A stretch of 11,846 nucleotides of DNA from positions 1-11,846 of the forward strand of contig JAEMSV010000111.1 in the NCBI GenBank assembly GCA_016462625.1, given 5' to 3'. This stretch comes from Solirubrobacteraceae bacterium (GTDB taxonomy: Bacteria > Actinomycetota > Thermoleophilia > Solirubrobacterales > Solirubrobacteraceae). The position numbers and the translations under genes are program-made. Below are positions 6,522-11,846 of the stretch, piece after piece. Every line of letters starts with the position of its first letter. Position 1 is the first letter of the stretch. The notes beneath the pieces were generated by a model. It saw nothing but the letters and a program-made list of their open reading frames with translations. It was not told where the DNA came from and did not search any database.

Positions 6522-7073
6522 TCAGCCGCGGTCGGGCCGGTCCGGGTAGACGTCGTCGATCGTGGTGAGTGCGCGGTACGGCGCGCCCGCCGCCGCCTCG
6601 ATCCGCTCGCCGCCACCGGCCATCCGGTCGAGCACGCTGACGACGCCGACGATCGTGCGGCCCTCTTCCTGGAGCGCTTCGATCGCCTTCACGGTCGACC
6701 CGCCGGTGGTCACGACGTCCTCGACCACGAGGCAGCGGTCGTGCTCGTCAAGCAGCGGCCCCTCGACGCGGCGCTGCAGCCCGTGGGCCTTGCTCTCCTT
6801 GCGGACGAAGAACGCCTTGACGTCCGCGCCGCCGGCCAGCGCGGCACAGGCGACCGGGTCGGCGCCCATCGTCATGCCGCCCACGGCGGTCGCGCCGAGC
6901 TCGCTCGCGTGCTCGGCCAGAAGCTGCCCGAGCGCATGGAATCCGGAGGGCAGCATGATCGCCCGCTTGGCGTCGACGTAGTACTGCGCCGTCGCGCCGC
7001 TGGTCAGCACAACCTCGCCGACGATCAGAGCATGGGTATGGAGCGCATCGATCAAACGTTGGGTCGCAGACAT
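6522..7073 (-). CDS. pyrE: Orotate phosphoribosyltransferase
   Basis: A 183-residue protein that joins orotate to PRPP to make orotidine 5'-monophosphate, step five of de novo pyrimidine synthesis, in the cytoplasm. The family marks are all present: the N-terminal LTSGATAQYYVDAKR segment near residues 23-37, the catalytic loop VRKESKAHG (R91, K92, K95, H97), and the PRPP-binding loop VVEDVVTTGGS with E118-D119 and the TTGGS turn at 122-126. The length fits the short bacterial form. No other pyr gene is visible beside it, so pyrE is unlinked here. The ATG at 7073 lacks a good ribosome site, and only 21 bp separate it from the divergent small membrane protein gene. Its stop lies 11 bp from the stop of the large secreted protein gene. 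I see no PyrR-type attenuator upstream, and there is no room for one. Confidence 0.96.
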   Translation of the reverse strand: MSATQRLIDALHTHALIVGEVVLTSGATAQYYVDAKRAIMLPSGFHALGQLLAEHASELGATAVGGMTMGADPVACAALAGGADVKAFFVRKESKAHGLQRRVEGPLLDEHDRCLVVEDVVTTGGSTVKAIEALQEEGRTIVGVVSVLDRMAGGGERIEAAAGAPYRALTTIDDVYPDRPDRG

Positions 7074-7087
7074 TGAGTCCGTACCTT
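7059..7087 (+). promoter_or_regulatory. Probable promoter of the small membrane protein gene, leaderless start
   Basis: TTGGGT at 7059-7064, a 17-bp spacer, then TACCTT at 7082-7087, which fits TANNNT. Seven bases later is the GTG at 7095, so the transcript would start at or next to the start codon. The -35 half lies inside the first codons of pyrE. The match is by eye only. Confidence 0.4.
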
Positions 7088-7088
7088 A
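7083..7088 (-). promoter_or_regulatory. pyrE: Possible -10 element of pyrE, overlapping the divergent -10
   Basis: Read on the minus strand the same AT-rich patch gives TAAGGT, again TANNNT, nine bases before the pyrE ATG. This shared, nearly symmetric element would start both divergent transcripts. No good -35 is found for pyrE. Confidence 0.3.
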
Positions 7089-7094
7089 TGCGCC

Positions 7095-7463
7095 GTGGCT
7101 GGGAGGCCCCTACACGCTGTCGCCGTGGCGAGCAGTGTCCTCGTGTTGCTCGGGGTGCTGTTCTTCGTGATCGACCAGATGTACGCCGCGTCGGGCGAGG
7201 CGCGTGCGGCGATCGACGACGGCTCCGCTTCTTCGGTCGTCTCGGGCGCCGCATCCACGCCCGAGGCGGCTGAGGAACCCGGCACCATCGAGCGCTATGT
7301 CGAGAAGGCCAACGACGTCCTGCGCAAGCCGTTCGCGGGCATCGTCCCGCCGGACGCGGACCCGTGGTCGCGGCAGCTGATCCCCGCGGTCCTGGCGCTG
7401 CTGGTCTACGGCGTCGGGCTCGGATCGCTCGCCAACGCGATCTCGCCCAAACGCCGCCGCTAG
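7095..7463 (+). CDS. Small two-TM membrane protein of unknown function
   Basis: A 122-residue protein not recognised from any family I know. It has a hydrophobic segment at about residues 9-27, a central soluble stretch of about 65 residues rich in Ala, Ser, Glu and Asp with a short amphipathic part (ERYVEKANDVLRKPF), and a second hydrophobic segment at about 95-112 ending in the basic tail SPKRRR. By the positive-inside rule the C-terminal tail is cytoplasmic, and with two helices the N-terminus would be too, leaving the middle outside. The start is GTG at 7095, supported by a -10-like TACCTT seven bases upstream; a GTG at codon 11 is possible but would cut into the first helix. The gene is divergent from pyrE. 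Its TAG stop overlaps the TAG stop of the L,D-transpeptidase gene on the other strand within one CTAG. It may have an envelope role, but that rests only on topology. Confidence 0.75.
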   Translation: MAGRPLHAVAVASSVLVLLGVLFFVIDQMYAASGEARAAIDDGSASSVVSGAASTPEAAEEPGTIERYVEKANDVLRKPFAGIVPPDADPWSRQLIPAVLALLVYGVGLGSLANAISPKRRR

Positions 7464-8461
7464 CGGTAGGTGTCCACGCGGGTGCCGTACCGCACCCAGC
7501 GGAAGATCGACATCGCGTCGGGGACCGGCACGCGTAGGCACCCGTGGCTCGCGTTGTAGACCGGCACGTCCTTGTACCCGTGGATCGCGTAGCCGCGGAT
7601 GAAGTACGAGGAATGGACCATGCCCTTGGCGTTCGTCCCGAGGTCCTTGCGGTACACGCGGAACGAGCCGAGGATCGTGGGCGTCGCGGGCGCGCCGGAC
7701 GACGTCGGGTAGATCCGCTCGACCTTGCCGCCCTCGCCGATCAGCGCGAGGGCCTGCTTGGAGATGTCGGCCTCGACGTGGCGACCGTGCTTGGGGAACT
7801 TCACCTTGAAGTACCCGCCGCCGCGCGCGAGCTTGTCGAAGACCGCCGAGTTCGCCTGACTCGTGCGGGCCATCCCGGCGACCTTGCGGAAGGCGACGAC
7901 CGCGCGTGCGGTGCGCGCGTCGAACAGCCCGCGCTCGCCGACGACGTAGCCGCGCTTGGCGAGCTGGCGCTGGAGGATCCGGACCGCGGGGCCGCGATCG
8001 CCGGGGCTGACGCTGCGGGGCAGGACGTCGACGCCGATGCCCTTCGCGGTGATCGAGACCAGCTCGGGCGTCGCGCGGTGGACCGCGCGGACGGTGAGGC
8101 GGCCGGTCTTCTTCGGCGCGTAGCCGACGGTGAAGCGGCCGACCTTGCCGTCACGACGGACCTTGAGCTCGACGACCCGCAGCTTCTTCTTCTCGCCGCG
8201 GTAGAAGCGGACGATCACCTTCTGGCCGGCCACGTACGGGGTCAGGGTGCCGCGCACCTTCACGCGCGAGCGCACGAGCGCCGCGTCCTGCTCGGTGCGG
8301 ATCGTCAGCTTGCCCTTCTTCGGCGCGGCCGGCGGGGCGGGAGCGGGAGCCGTCGCGACCGGTGCCGCCGCGGTGACGGCGTCCTGGGCGACGGCCGTCG
8401 TGGCCAGGGGCGCGGCAAGCGCCGCAATGGTGAGGGCGGCGACCGCCGATCCGTGACGCAT
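7460..8461 (-). CDS. Secreted L,D-transpeptidase (YkuD) with Ig-like and peptidoglycan-binding domains
   Basis: Counted from the ATG at 8461, 333 residues. A Sec signal peptide (MRHGSAVAALTIAALAAP...AVAQ) covers about 1-26, followed by an Ala/Pro-rich linker. A beta-sandwich Ig-like region of about 100 residues follows (KGKLTIRTEQDAALVRSRVKV...). Next is a peptidoglycan-binding-1 type helical module (PGDRGPAVRILQRQLAKRGY...FDARTARAVVAF). The C-terminal YkuD domain carries IHGYKDVP and SHGCLR, with catalytic Cys at 308. These enzymes act outside the membrane and form 3-3 cross-links or attach proteins to peptidoglycan. An ATG 13 codons upstream (8500) also opens the frame, but it would put 13 Pro-containing residues before the signal peptide and overlap the CPBP gene by 29 bp. 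The start at 8461 leaves a 10-bp gap. It is the last gene of the four-gene minus-strand run. Confidence 0.94.
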   Translation of the reverse strand: MRHGSAVAALTIAALAAPLATTAVAQDAVTAAAPVATAPAPAPPAAPKKGKLTIRTEQDAALVRSRVKVRGTLTPYVAGQKVIVRFYRGEKKKLRVVELKVRRDGKVGRFTVGYAPKKTGRLTVRAVHRATPELVSITAKGIGVDVLPRSVSPGDRGPAVRILQRQLAKRGYVVGERGLFDARTARAVVAFRKVAGMARTSQANSAVFDKLARGGGYFKVKFPKHGRHVEADISKQALALIGEGGKVERIYPTSSGAPATPTILGSFRVYRKDLGTNAKGMVHSSYFIRGYAIHGYKDVPVYNASHGCLRVPVPDAMSIFRWVRYGTRVDTYR

Positions 8462-8471
8462 TCCGGGAATT

Positions 8472-9395
8472 CTAGGCGCCGAAGGCGGCAGATACGTCAT
8501 CCGGCCGCGGGCTCGGCTTCGCCGGCACGCGAGGACCCAGGAACCGGGCGAGCAGCCAGAGCGCGAGCAGCGATGCGGTGACGGAGCCCGCGATCGTCAC
8601 CGGGATCTGCCACTCCCAGTCCTGCGTGGCTCCGAACGCGATCGAGTTGTTCAGCGCGTGCAGCGCGACGGGCGCGTACAGCGACCCCGTCCACTGGTAG
8701 AGCAGCGCGAGCCCGACGCCGAAGACCATCAGCGGCACGACGAACCCGACGGGCGACGACCCGAGGTGGATGCCGCCGAACGTCATACCCGAGAGGAGCG
8801 CCGCGGGCCACACGCCCTTCCAGTTGCGCAGCGCGCGGAACATGTACCCGCGGAAGAGCATCTCCTCGGCGACCGGCGCGACCATCGTCACGAGCAGCAG
8901 CACGAGGATCAGGTTCAGGCTGGAGTCCTTGACCCCGAGCTCGTCGGGGAGGGAGTCCTTCTCGTCGATGCCGAGAACGCCCACCCAGATCGCGCTGAGC
9001 ACGATGAACCCGAGGTAGACGGCCGCGATCAGGCCCACCGCGCGCCACTTCCGCTCGGGAACCCGCAGCCCGAAGTCGCGTGCTGTCGGTCGCGACGCGA
9101 TCCAGGACGCGATGAGCAGCGGGACGGCGATGAACCCGACGTCCTGCAGGAAGGTCAGCGCGATCAGAACCCCCGCGGGCATGTCCGTGAGGTCGCCGCC
9201 GGCGATCGCGACACCGAGCCCCGCGACGATGCCGAAGACGATCGGCACGGTCAGCGCGGCGACGACCGCGACCCACGCGCTCCAGGGCTTCCAGGCGTCC
9301 GCGCCTTCGACGAGAGGCGGCAGCCCCTCGGGGCGCTCGGGCCGATCCGGCGGCGGGCCGGGGTGGACATAGGCCGGGGGCGGCACGCTCGTCAT
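8472..9395 (-). CDS. CPBP family intramembrane glutamic endopeptidase
   Basis: A 307-residue multi-pass membrane protein of the CPBP (Abi, Rce1-like) family. A Pro-rich soluble N-terminus of about 35 residues precedes roughly eight hydrophobic segments. All the active-site motifs are present: EExxxR (E177, E178, R182 in AEEMLFRGYMFR), the second-motif His (H210 in GGIHLGSS) and HxxxN (H246 and N250 in HALNN). Members cleave substrates within the membrane; the eukaryotic relative Rce1 trims CAAX proteins. In bacteria the substrates are mostly unknown, and some members act in bacteriocin immunity or protein maturation. The ATG overlaps the TGA of the HAD gene as ATGA, so translation is probably coupled. 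With its neighbours (mannosyltransferase and L,D-transpeptidase) a role in envelope protein processing is a reasonable inference, not shown. Confidence 0.93.
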   Translation of the reverse strand: MTSVPPPAYVHPGPPPDRPERPEGLPPLVEGADAWKPWSAWVAVVAALTVPIVFGIVAGLGVAIAGGDLTDMPAGVLIALTFLQDVGFIAVPLLIASWIASRPTARDFGLRVPERKWRAVGLIAAVYLGFIVLSAIWVGVLGIDEKDSLPDELGVKDSSLNLILVLLLVTMVAPVAEEMLFRGYMFRALRNWKGVWPAALLSGMTFGGIHLGSSPVGFVVPLMVFGVGLALLYQWTGSLYAPVALHALNNSIAFGATQDWEWQIPVTIAGSVTASLLALWLLARFLGPRVPAKPSPRPDDVSAAFGA

Positions 9396-10096
9396 CGCTG
9401 GGTCCCAGGGTACGGGAGTGCGGTGCGCGGCTCGGCCAGAACCCCGATCCCGTCGACGAGCAGCGTTCCCGCGGGAACGTCGGGCGCCGGGGCGCCGCCG
9501 GTGACGAGGACCACGCCCATCCCGGCCGCGAGCGCGCCCGCCACGTCATGCTCGACCGAGTCCCCGACGTGCACGGCGTCCTCCGGCGCACAGCCGACGA
9601 GGGCCAGCGCGCCGGCGAAGATCGCTGGGTCCGGCTTGGCGACTCCGGCCTCCGCCGAGGTGACGACCGCGTCGAGCAGGGGCGCCAGCCCCGTCTCGCG
9701 CAGCACGGCGTGCAGCGACACGTCCCAGTTGCTGACGACGACCCGCGCGACGCCTTCCTCCTGCCACGCGAGCAGCGCGTCCCGCGCCCCCGGGAGCGCG
9801 ACGAACCGCAGTGCGGCCAGCAGCGCGTCGAGGAGCGCGGCCGCATCGAGACCCGTCCGCGGCAGGGCATCGGCGAGCACCCCCACGCACGCCGCGCGCA
9901 GGTCGGCGAGCGCGACCTCGTCGACTGCCTCGTCGTGGTGGGCGCGGTAGTAGGACATCTCCGCACGCAGCGCGTGCTCGGCCTGCTCGGGCGTGACGGG
10001 GGCGCCCCGCTCGGTGAGCTCCTCGTGCAGCCGGGCGAACGGGTCGTCGAGCTCGACGAGCGTTCCGAGCGCGTCGAGGGTGACGCAGCGCCTCAT
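9392..10096 (-). CDS. HAD superfamily hydrolase (subfamily IA-like) with altered motif I
   Basis: From the ATG at 10096 the protein has 234 residues. HAD motifs in order: motif I at 8-12, where the usual DxDGT reads DALGT (nucleophile D8 present, second Asp replaced by L10). Motif II is Ser at 122 (VVVSNWD), motif III is K154 (AGVAKPDP), and motif IV is GDSVEHD with D179 and D184. A helical cap follows motif I, as in subfamily I. HAD enzymes hydrolyse phosphate esters through an aspartyl-phosphate; the second Asp normally acts as acid/base, so its loss may lower or change activity. Some natural HADs do have DxxGT. The ATG at 10096 overlaps the TGA of the upstream mannosyltransferase gene as ATGA. 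An ATG five codons earlier (10111) is the alternative. Its own TGA overlaps the CPBP start in the same way. The substrate is unknown. Confidence 0.92.
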   Translation of the reverse strand: MRRCVTLDALGTLVELDDPFARLHEELTERGAPVTPEQAEHALRAEMSYYRAHHDEAVDEVALADLRAACVGVLADALPRTGLDAAALLDALLAALRFVALPGARDALLAWQEEGVARVVVSNWDVSLHAVLRETGLAPLLDAVVTSAEAGVAKPDPAIFAGALALVGCAPEDAVHVGDSVEHDVAGALAAGMGVVLVTGGAPAPDVPAGTLLVDGIGVLAEPRTALPYPGTQR

Positions 10097-11262
10097 GACG
10101 TCCAGTGCCATGTCGCATAGATCCCCGAGTAGACCGCCAGCGCCGCCGCGCTCAGCCCGAGCAGCACCCGGCCGCGCCAGCGGTGCCCGTCACACCACAG
10201 CGCCGCCCAGACCATCACCGGGAACAGGACGCACGCGAACCGGCCGAGCGACATCAGCGGCTGCGGCCCGACGGGGTAGGAGAGCGGCAGCGCGAGCGCG
10301 GCCAGCACGTAGGCGCCGTACTCGATCGGCAGCCGCCGGAAGACGCCGACGACCGCCGGGATCAGCAGGACGAGCCAGGTGAACTGCTCGAGGTTGTGCC
10401 GCGCCGCGAGGTACGGGTCTCCGCCGGCCTGGGTGAAGTACACGGGCTCGCGCGAGCCCGACAGCAGCTGGCGCGCCCCCTGGAACGCGGCCTCCGCGCC
10501 GTCCCACGCGCCGACGAACGGCCCGGCGAACGCGCGAAACCAGACCTCCTGCGCGTCGAACGGCGAGAGCGGATCGAGCCCGACGATCGCCAGCCCGGCG
10601 ACGTACGCGAGCAGCCCGGCGGGCACGAGTGCGAGCCAGGCGAGATCGGTCCAGCGCCGCGGCGCGGACTTCCACCAGATGATCGCCAGCGGGAGCAGCA
10701 GCACGATCCCCGCGCTGCGCGTCGCCGCCGCGAGCCCGCCGAGCACGCCGGCCCAGACCCACCGGTCGCGCCGCGCCATGAGGAAGGCGCCGACCGAGGT
10801 CGCGAGGTACAGCGACTCGCTGTAGACCGCCGACAGGAAGACGGCCGTCGGGAAGAACGCGACCGCCAGGACCGAGCCGCGCGCGACCCGGCCGCCGAAG
10901 TCGAGCGCCACGAGCCGGTACAGCGCCACCAGCGCCACGAACAGCGCGGTCAGCGAGACGAGCACGCCGCCGATCAGGTCGCTGCGCACGACGACGCCGG
11001 CCGCCCCGGTCAGCACGGGATACAGCGGGAAGAAGGCCGTCCGCGCCCCGTCGTCGTAGCCGTCGGCCGCGATCGCGAGGAACCAGACGCTGTCCCAGCG
11101 CGCGAACGGCGCGGCCATCAGGTCGCCGATGGTTCCGAAGCCGATCGTCAGCCCGGCGGGGTCGAAATCCTCAGCGCGCGCGGAGTACCCGAACGCGGCG
11201 GCAGCGACCACGCCCGCAACGAAGACCAGGACCCGCGAGGCGAGGAACGCCTCCCACGCCAC
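10093..11262 (-). CDS. PIG-V-like membrane mannosyltransferase
   Basis: A 389-residue polytopic protein with about ten hydrophobic segments. The diagnostic part is ARWDSVWFLAIAADGYDDG (WD at 56-57) followed by AFFPLYP near residues 76-82, the luminal acidic-loop and FPLYP signature of PIG-V-type enzymes and related actinobacterial mannosyltransferases. These GT-C fold enzymes take mannose from a polyprenyl-phosphate carrier on the outer face of the membrane. The acceptor here is unknown. The start is uncertain. GTG at 11262 leaves the palindrome at 11277-11307 outside the gene, while in-frame GTGs at 11301 and 11313 would put the palindrome in or across the first codons. The frame stays open upstream, but that part is the antisense of the divergent MscS gene and is not protein. 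It is the first gene of the minus-strand operon, and its TGA overlaps the HAD start as ATGA. Confidence 0.9.
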   Translation of the reverse strand: MAWEAFLASRVLVFVAGVVAAAAFGYSARAEDFDPAGLTIGFGTIGDLMAAPFARWDSVWFLAIAADGYDDGARTAFFPLYPVLTGAAGVVVRSDLIGGVLVSLTALFVALVALYRLVALDFGGRVARGSVLAVAFFPTAVFLSAVYSESLYLATSVGAFLMARRDRWVWAGVLGGLAAATRSAGIVLLLPLAIIWWKSAPRRWTDLAWLALVPAGLLAYVAGLAIVGLDPLSPFDAQEVWFRAFAGPFVGAWDGAEAAFQGARQLLSGSREPVYFTQAGGDPYLAARHNLEQFTWLVLLIPAVVGVFRRLPIEYGAYVLAALALPLSYPVGPQPLMSLGRFACVLFPVMVWAALWCDGHRWRGRVLLGLSAAALAVYSGIYATWHWTS

Positions 11263-11276
11263 CGCCCAGGCCGGGT

Positions 11277-11307
11277 CATTTCGTGTCCGGATGGCGGACA
11301 CGAAATG
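11277..11307. repeat. Perfect 13-bp inverted repeat with 5-nt loop (REP-like palindrome)
   Basis: The arms are CATTTCGTGTCCG (11277-11289) and CGGACACGAAATG (11295-11307), separated by GATGG. The arms pair without mismatch. It lies between the divergent mannosyltransferase and MscS genes and is richer in AT at its ends than the surroundings. There is no T run on either side, so it is not a typical rho-independent terminator, and a terminator between divergent starts would make little sense. A dispersed REP-type element or a dyad operator are the two readings. Confidence 0.85.
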
Positions 11308-11342
11308 CCCCACGCCGGGGCGGGGCGGAGCTTCGGCTGGGC

Positions 11343-11348
11343 TACCGT
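11343..11348 (+). promoter_or_regulatory. Possible -10 element of the MscS gene
   Basis: TACCGT fits TANNNT and ends eight bases before the ATG at 11357. Together with the lack of a Shine-Dalgarno site, this suggests a leaderless transcript. No clear -35 is seen 17 bp upstream. Confidence 0.3.
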
Positions 11349-11356
11349 CAGGCGTC

Positions 11357-11846
11357 ATGGACTCGGTGGATGGTGTCATCGGAGCCGTCGCGGCCCTCGC
11401 CGTGGCCGGCGTCGTCGCGCTGATCGTGCGCAACATGCTCGGCCACGCCGGCGCGCTGGCGGAAGACCGCGTCGACCCCGTGTTGGCCACGCGGTTCAAC
11501 GTCATCCGCCGTCTCGTGGTCGCGCTCATCCTCGCGATCGGCGTGTTCATCGCGCTGAGCCAGATCAACGCGCTCGACCAGCTGACGACGAGCCTCCTGG
11601 CCTCCACCGCGCTGCTCGCCGCCATCGTCGGCTTCGCCAGCCAGCAGGTGCTCGGCAACGCCCTCGCGGGCGTGCAGCTCGCCATTGCCCAGCCGATCCG
11701 CATCGGGGACGCGATCACGGTCGCCGACAACACCGGCGTCGTCGAGGACGTCCGCCTGACCTCCACGTACGTCCGCACCGCCGCGAACGCGCGGATCATC
11801 GTCCCGAACAAGGAGATGATCGGCGCGATCGTCCGCAACGACACGA
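11357..11846 (+). CDS. MscS-type mechanosensitive ion channel (3' end beyond window)
   Basis: The frame opens with ATG at 11357 and runs to the window edge, 163 residues so far. Three hydrophobic segments lie at about 8-24, 53-70 and 82-112. The third is the pore helix with GFASQQVLGNALAG (92-105). It is followed by PIRIGD (113-118) and the start of the beta domain (VEDVRLTSTYVRT, then IIVPNKEM at 147-154). This is the core signature of MscS-family channels, which open under membrane tension and let osmolytes out during hypo-osmotic shock. The three-helix N-terminus is short, as in the simple MscS form. The remaining beta and C-terminal domains lie outside the window. It is divergent from the mannosyltransferase gene across about 94 bp holding the palindrome. 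Confidence 0.93.
   Translation, partial: MDSVDGVIGAVAALAVAGVVALIVRNMLGHAGALAEDRVDPVLATRFNVIRRLVVALILAIGVFIALSQINALDQLTTSLLASTALLAAIVGFASQQVLGNALAGVQLAIAQPIRIGDAITVADNTGVVEDVRLTSTYVRTAANARIIVPNKEMIGAIVRNDT

Noticed and set aside
6513..6535. Hairpin CCGACC/GGTCGG between the large secreted protein gene and pyrE as a bidirectional terminator
   Set aside because: Six-bp stem with an 11-nt loop, partly inside pyrE, and no T run on either side; in DNA this rich in GC such short stems are expected by chance.
5378..6568. Plus-strand 396-codon frame rich in Thr, Ser, Ala and Arg in the same region
   Set aside because: It is a frame-shifted reading of the Asp/Gly repeats; composition follows directly from the codons of the real frame.
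8497..9966. 489-codon minus-strand frame across the HAD and CPBP genes
   Set aside because: It gives an Arg/Ala-rich product in a different frame, while both real genes have intact motifs and overlap neatly as ATGA.
11263..11844. N-terminal extension of the mannosyltransferase frame to 11844
   Set aside because: The extension is the antisense of the MscS gene, whose own product has the conserved channel motifs. The extension is Ser/Thr/Arg-rich with no family match, so the real start lies near 11262-11313.

Overview
The window is a very GC-rich, gene-dense piece of bacterial chromosome. Gene style suggests an actinobacterial lineage, most likely Thermoleophilia (Solirubrobacterales-like). 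The reasons are the high GC with G/C-ending codons, GTG starts, nearly absent Shine-Dalgarno sites, a secreted propeller with a cysteine pair in every blade, RTX-like calcium-binding repeats behind a Sec signal, and an L,D-transpeptidase with an Ig-like N-terminus. This is inferred from gene style, not from a phylogenetic marker. I see no transposase, integrase, phage gene, CRISPR array or restriction system.

Left part (1-3001): the last codons of a + strand gene converge on a small secreted protein (48-608, -). A tRNA-Arg(CCT) at 707-780 (+) ends one base from the stop of an eight-TM HD-GYP cyclic-di-GMP phosphodiesterase (782-2188, -). Upstream of that, in the same direction, is a 249-residue protein of unknown function (2252-3001, -).

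Middle (3220-6510, +): one 1096-residue secreted protein dominates. It has a signal peptide, a seven-blade propeller with a CX8-9C pair in each blade, a cadherin-like domain, an actinobacterial-type beta domain, and two blocks of RTX-like nonapeptides. Each block ends in the same cysteine-bracketed cap. It converges on pyrE (6522-7073, -), which is divergent from a small two-TM protein (7095-7463, +) across only 21 bp.

Right part (7460-11846): a four-gene - strand run reads PIG-V-like mannosyltransferase, HAD hydrolase, CPBP intramembrane protease, YkuD L,D-transpeptidase. The first three are joined by two ATGA stop/start overlaps and the fourth follows after 10 bp, so this is very probably one cell-envelope operon. 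Divergent from it, at the right edge, is a truncated MscS-type mechanosensitive channel gene (11357 to the end, +). A perfect 13-bp inverted repeat lies between the two.

Most genes are recognisable housekeeping or envelope functions. I do not see a clearly new biological system. The most distinctive items are the architecture of the 1096-residue protein, the isolated palindrome at 11277-11307, the symmetric -10-like element shared by pyrE and its divergent neighbour, and the HAD protein whose second catalytic Asp is Leu.
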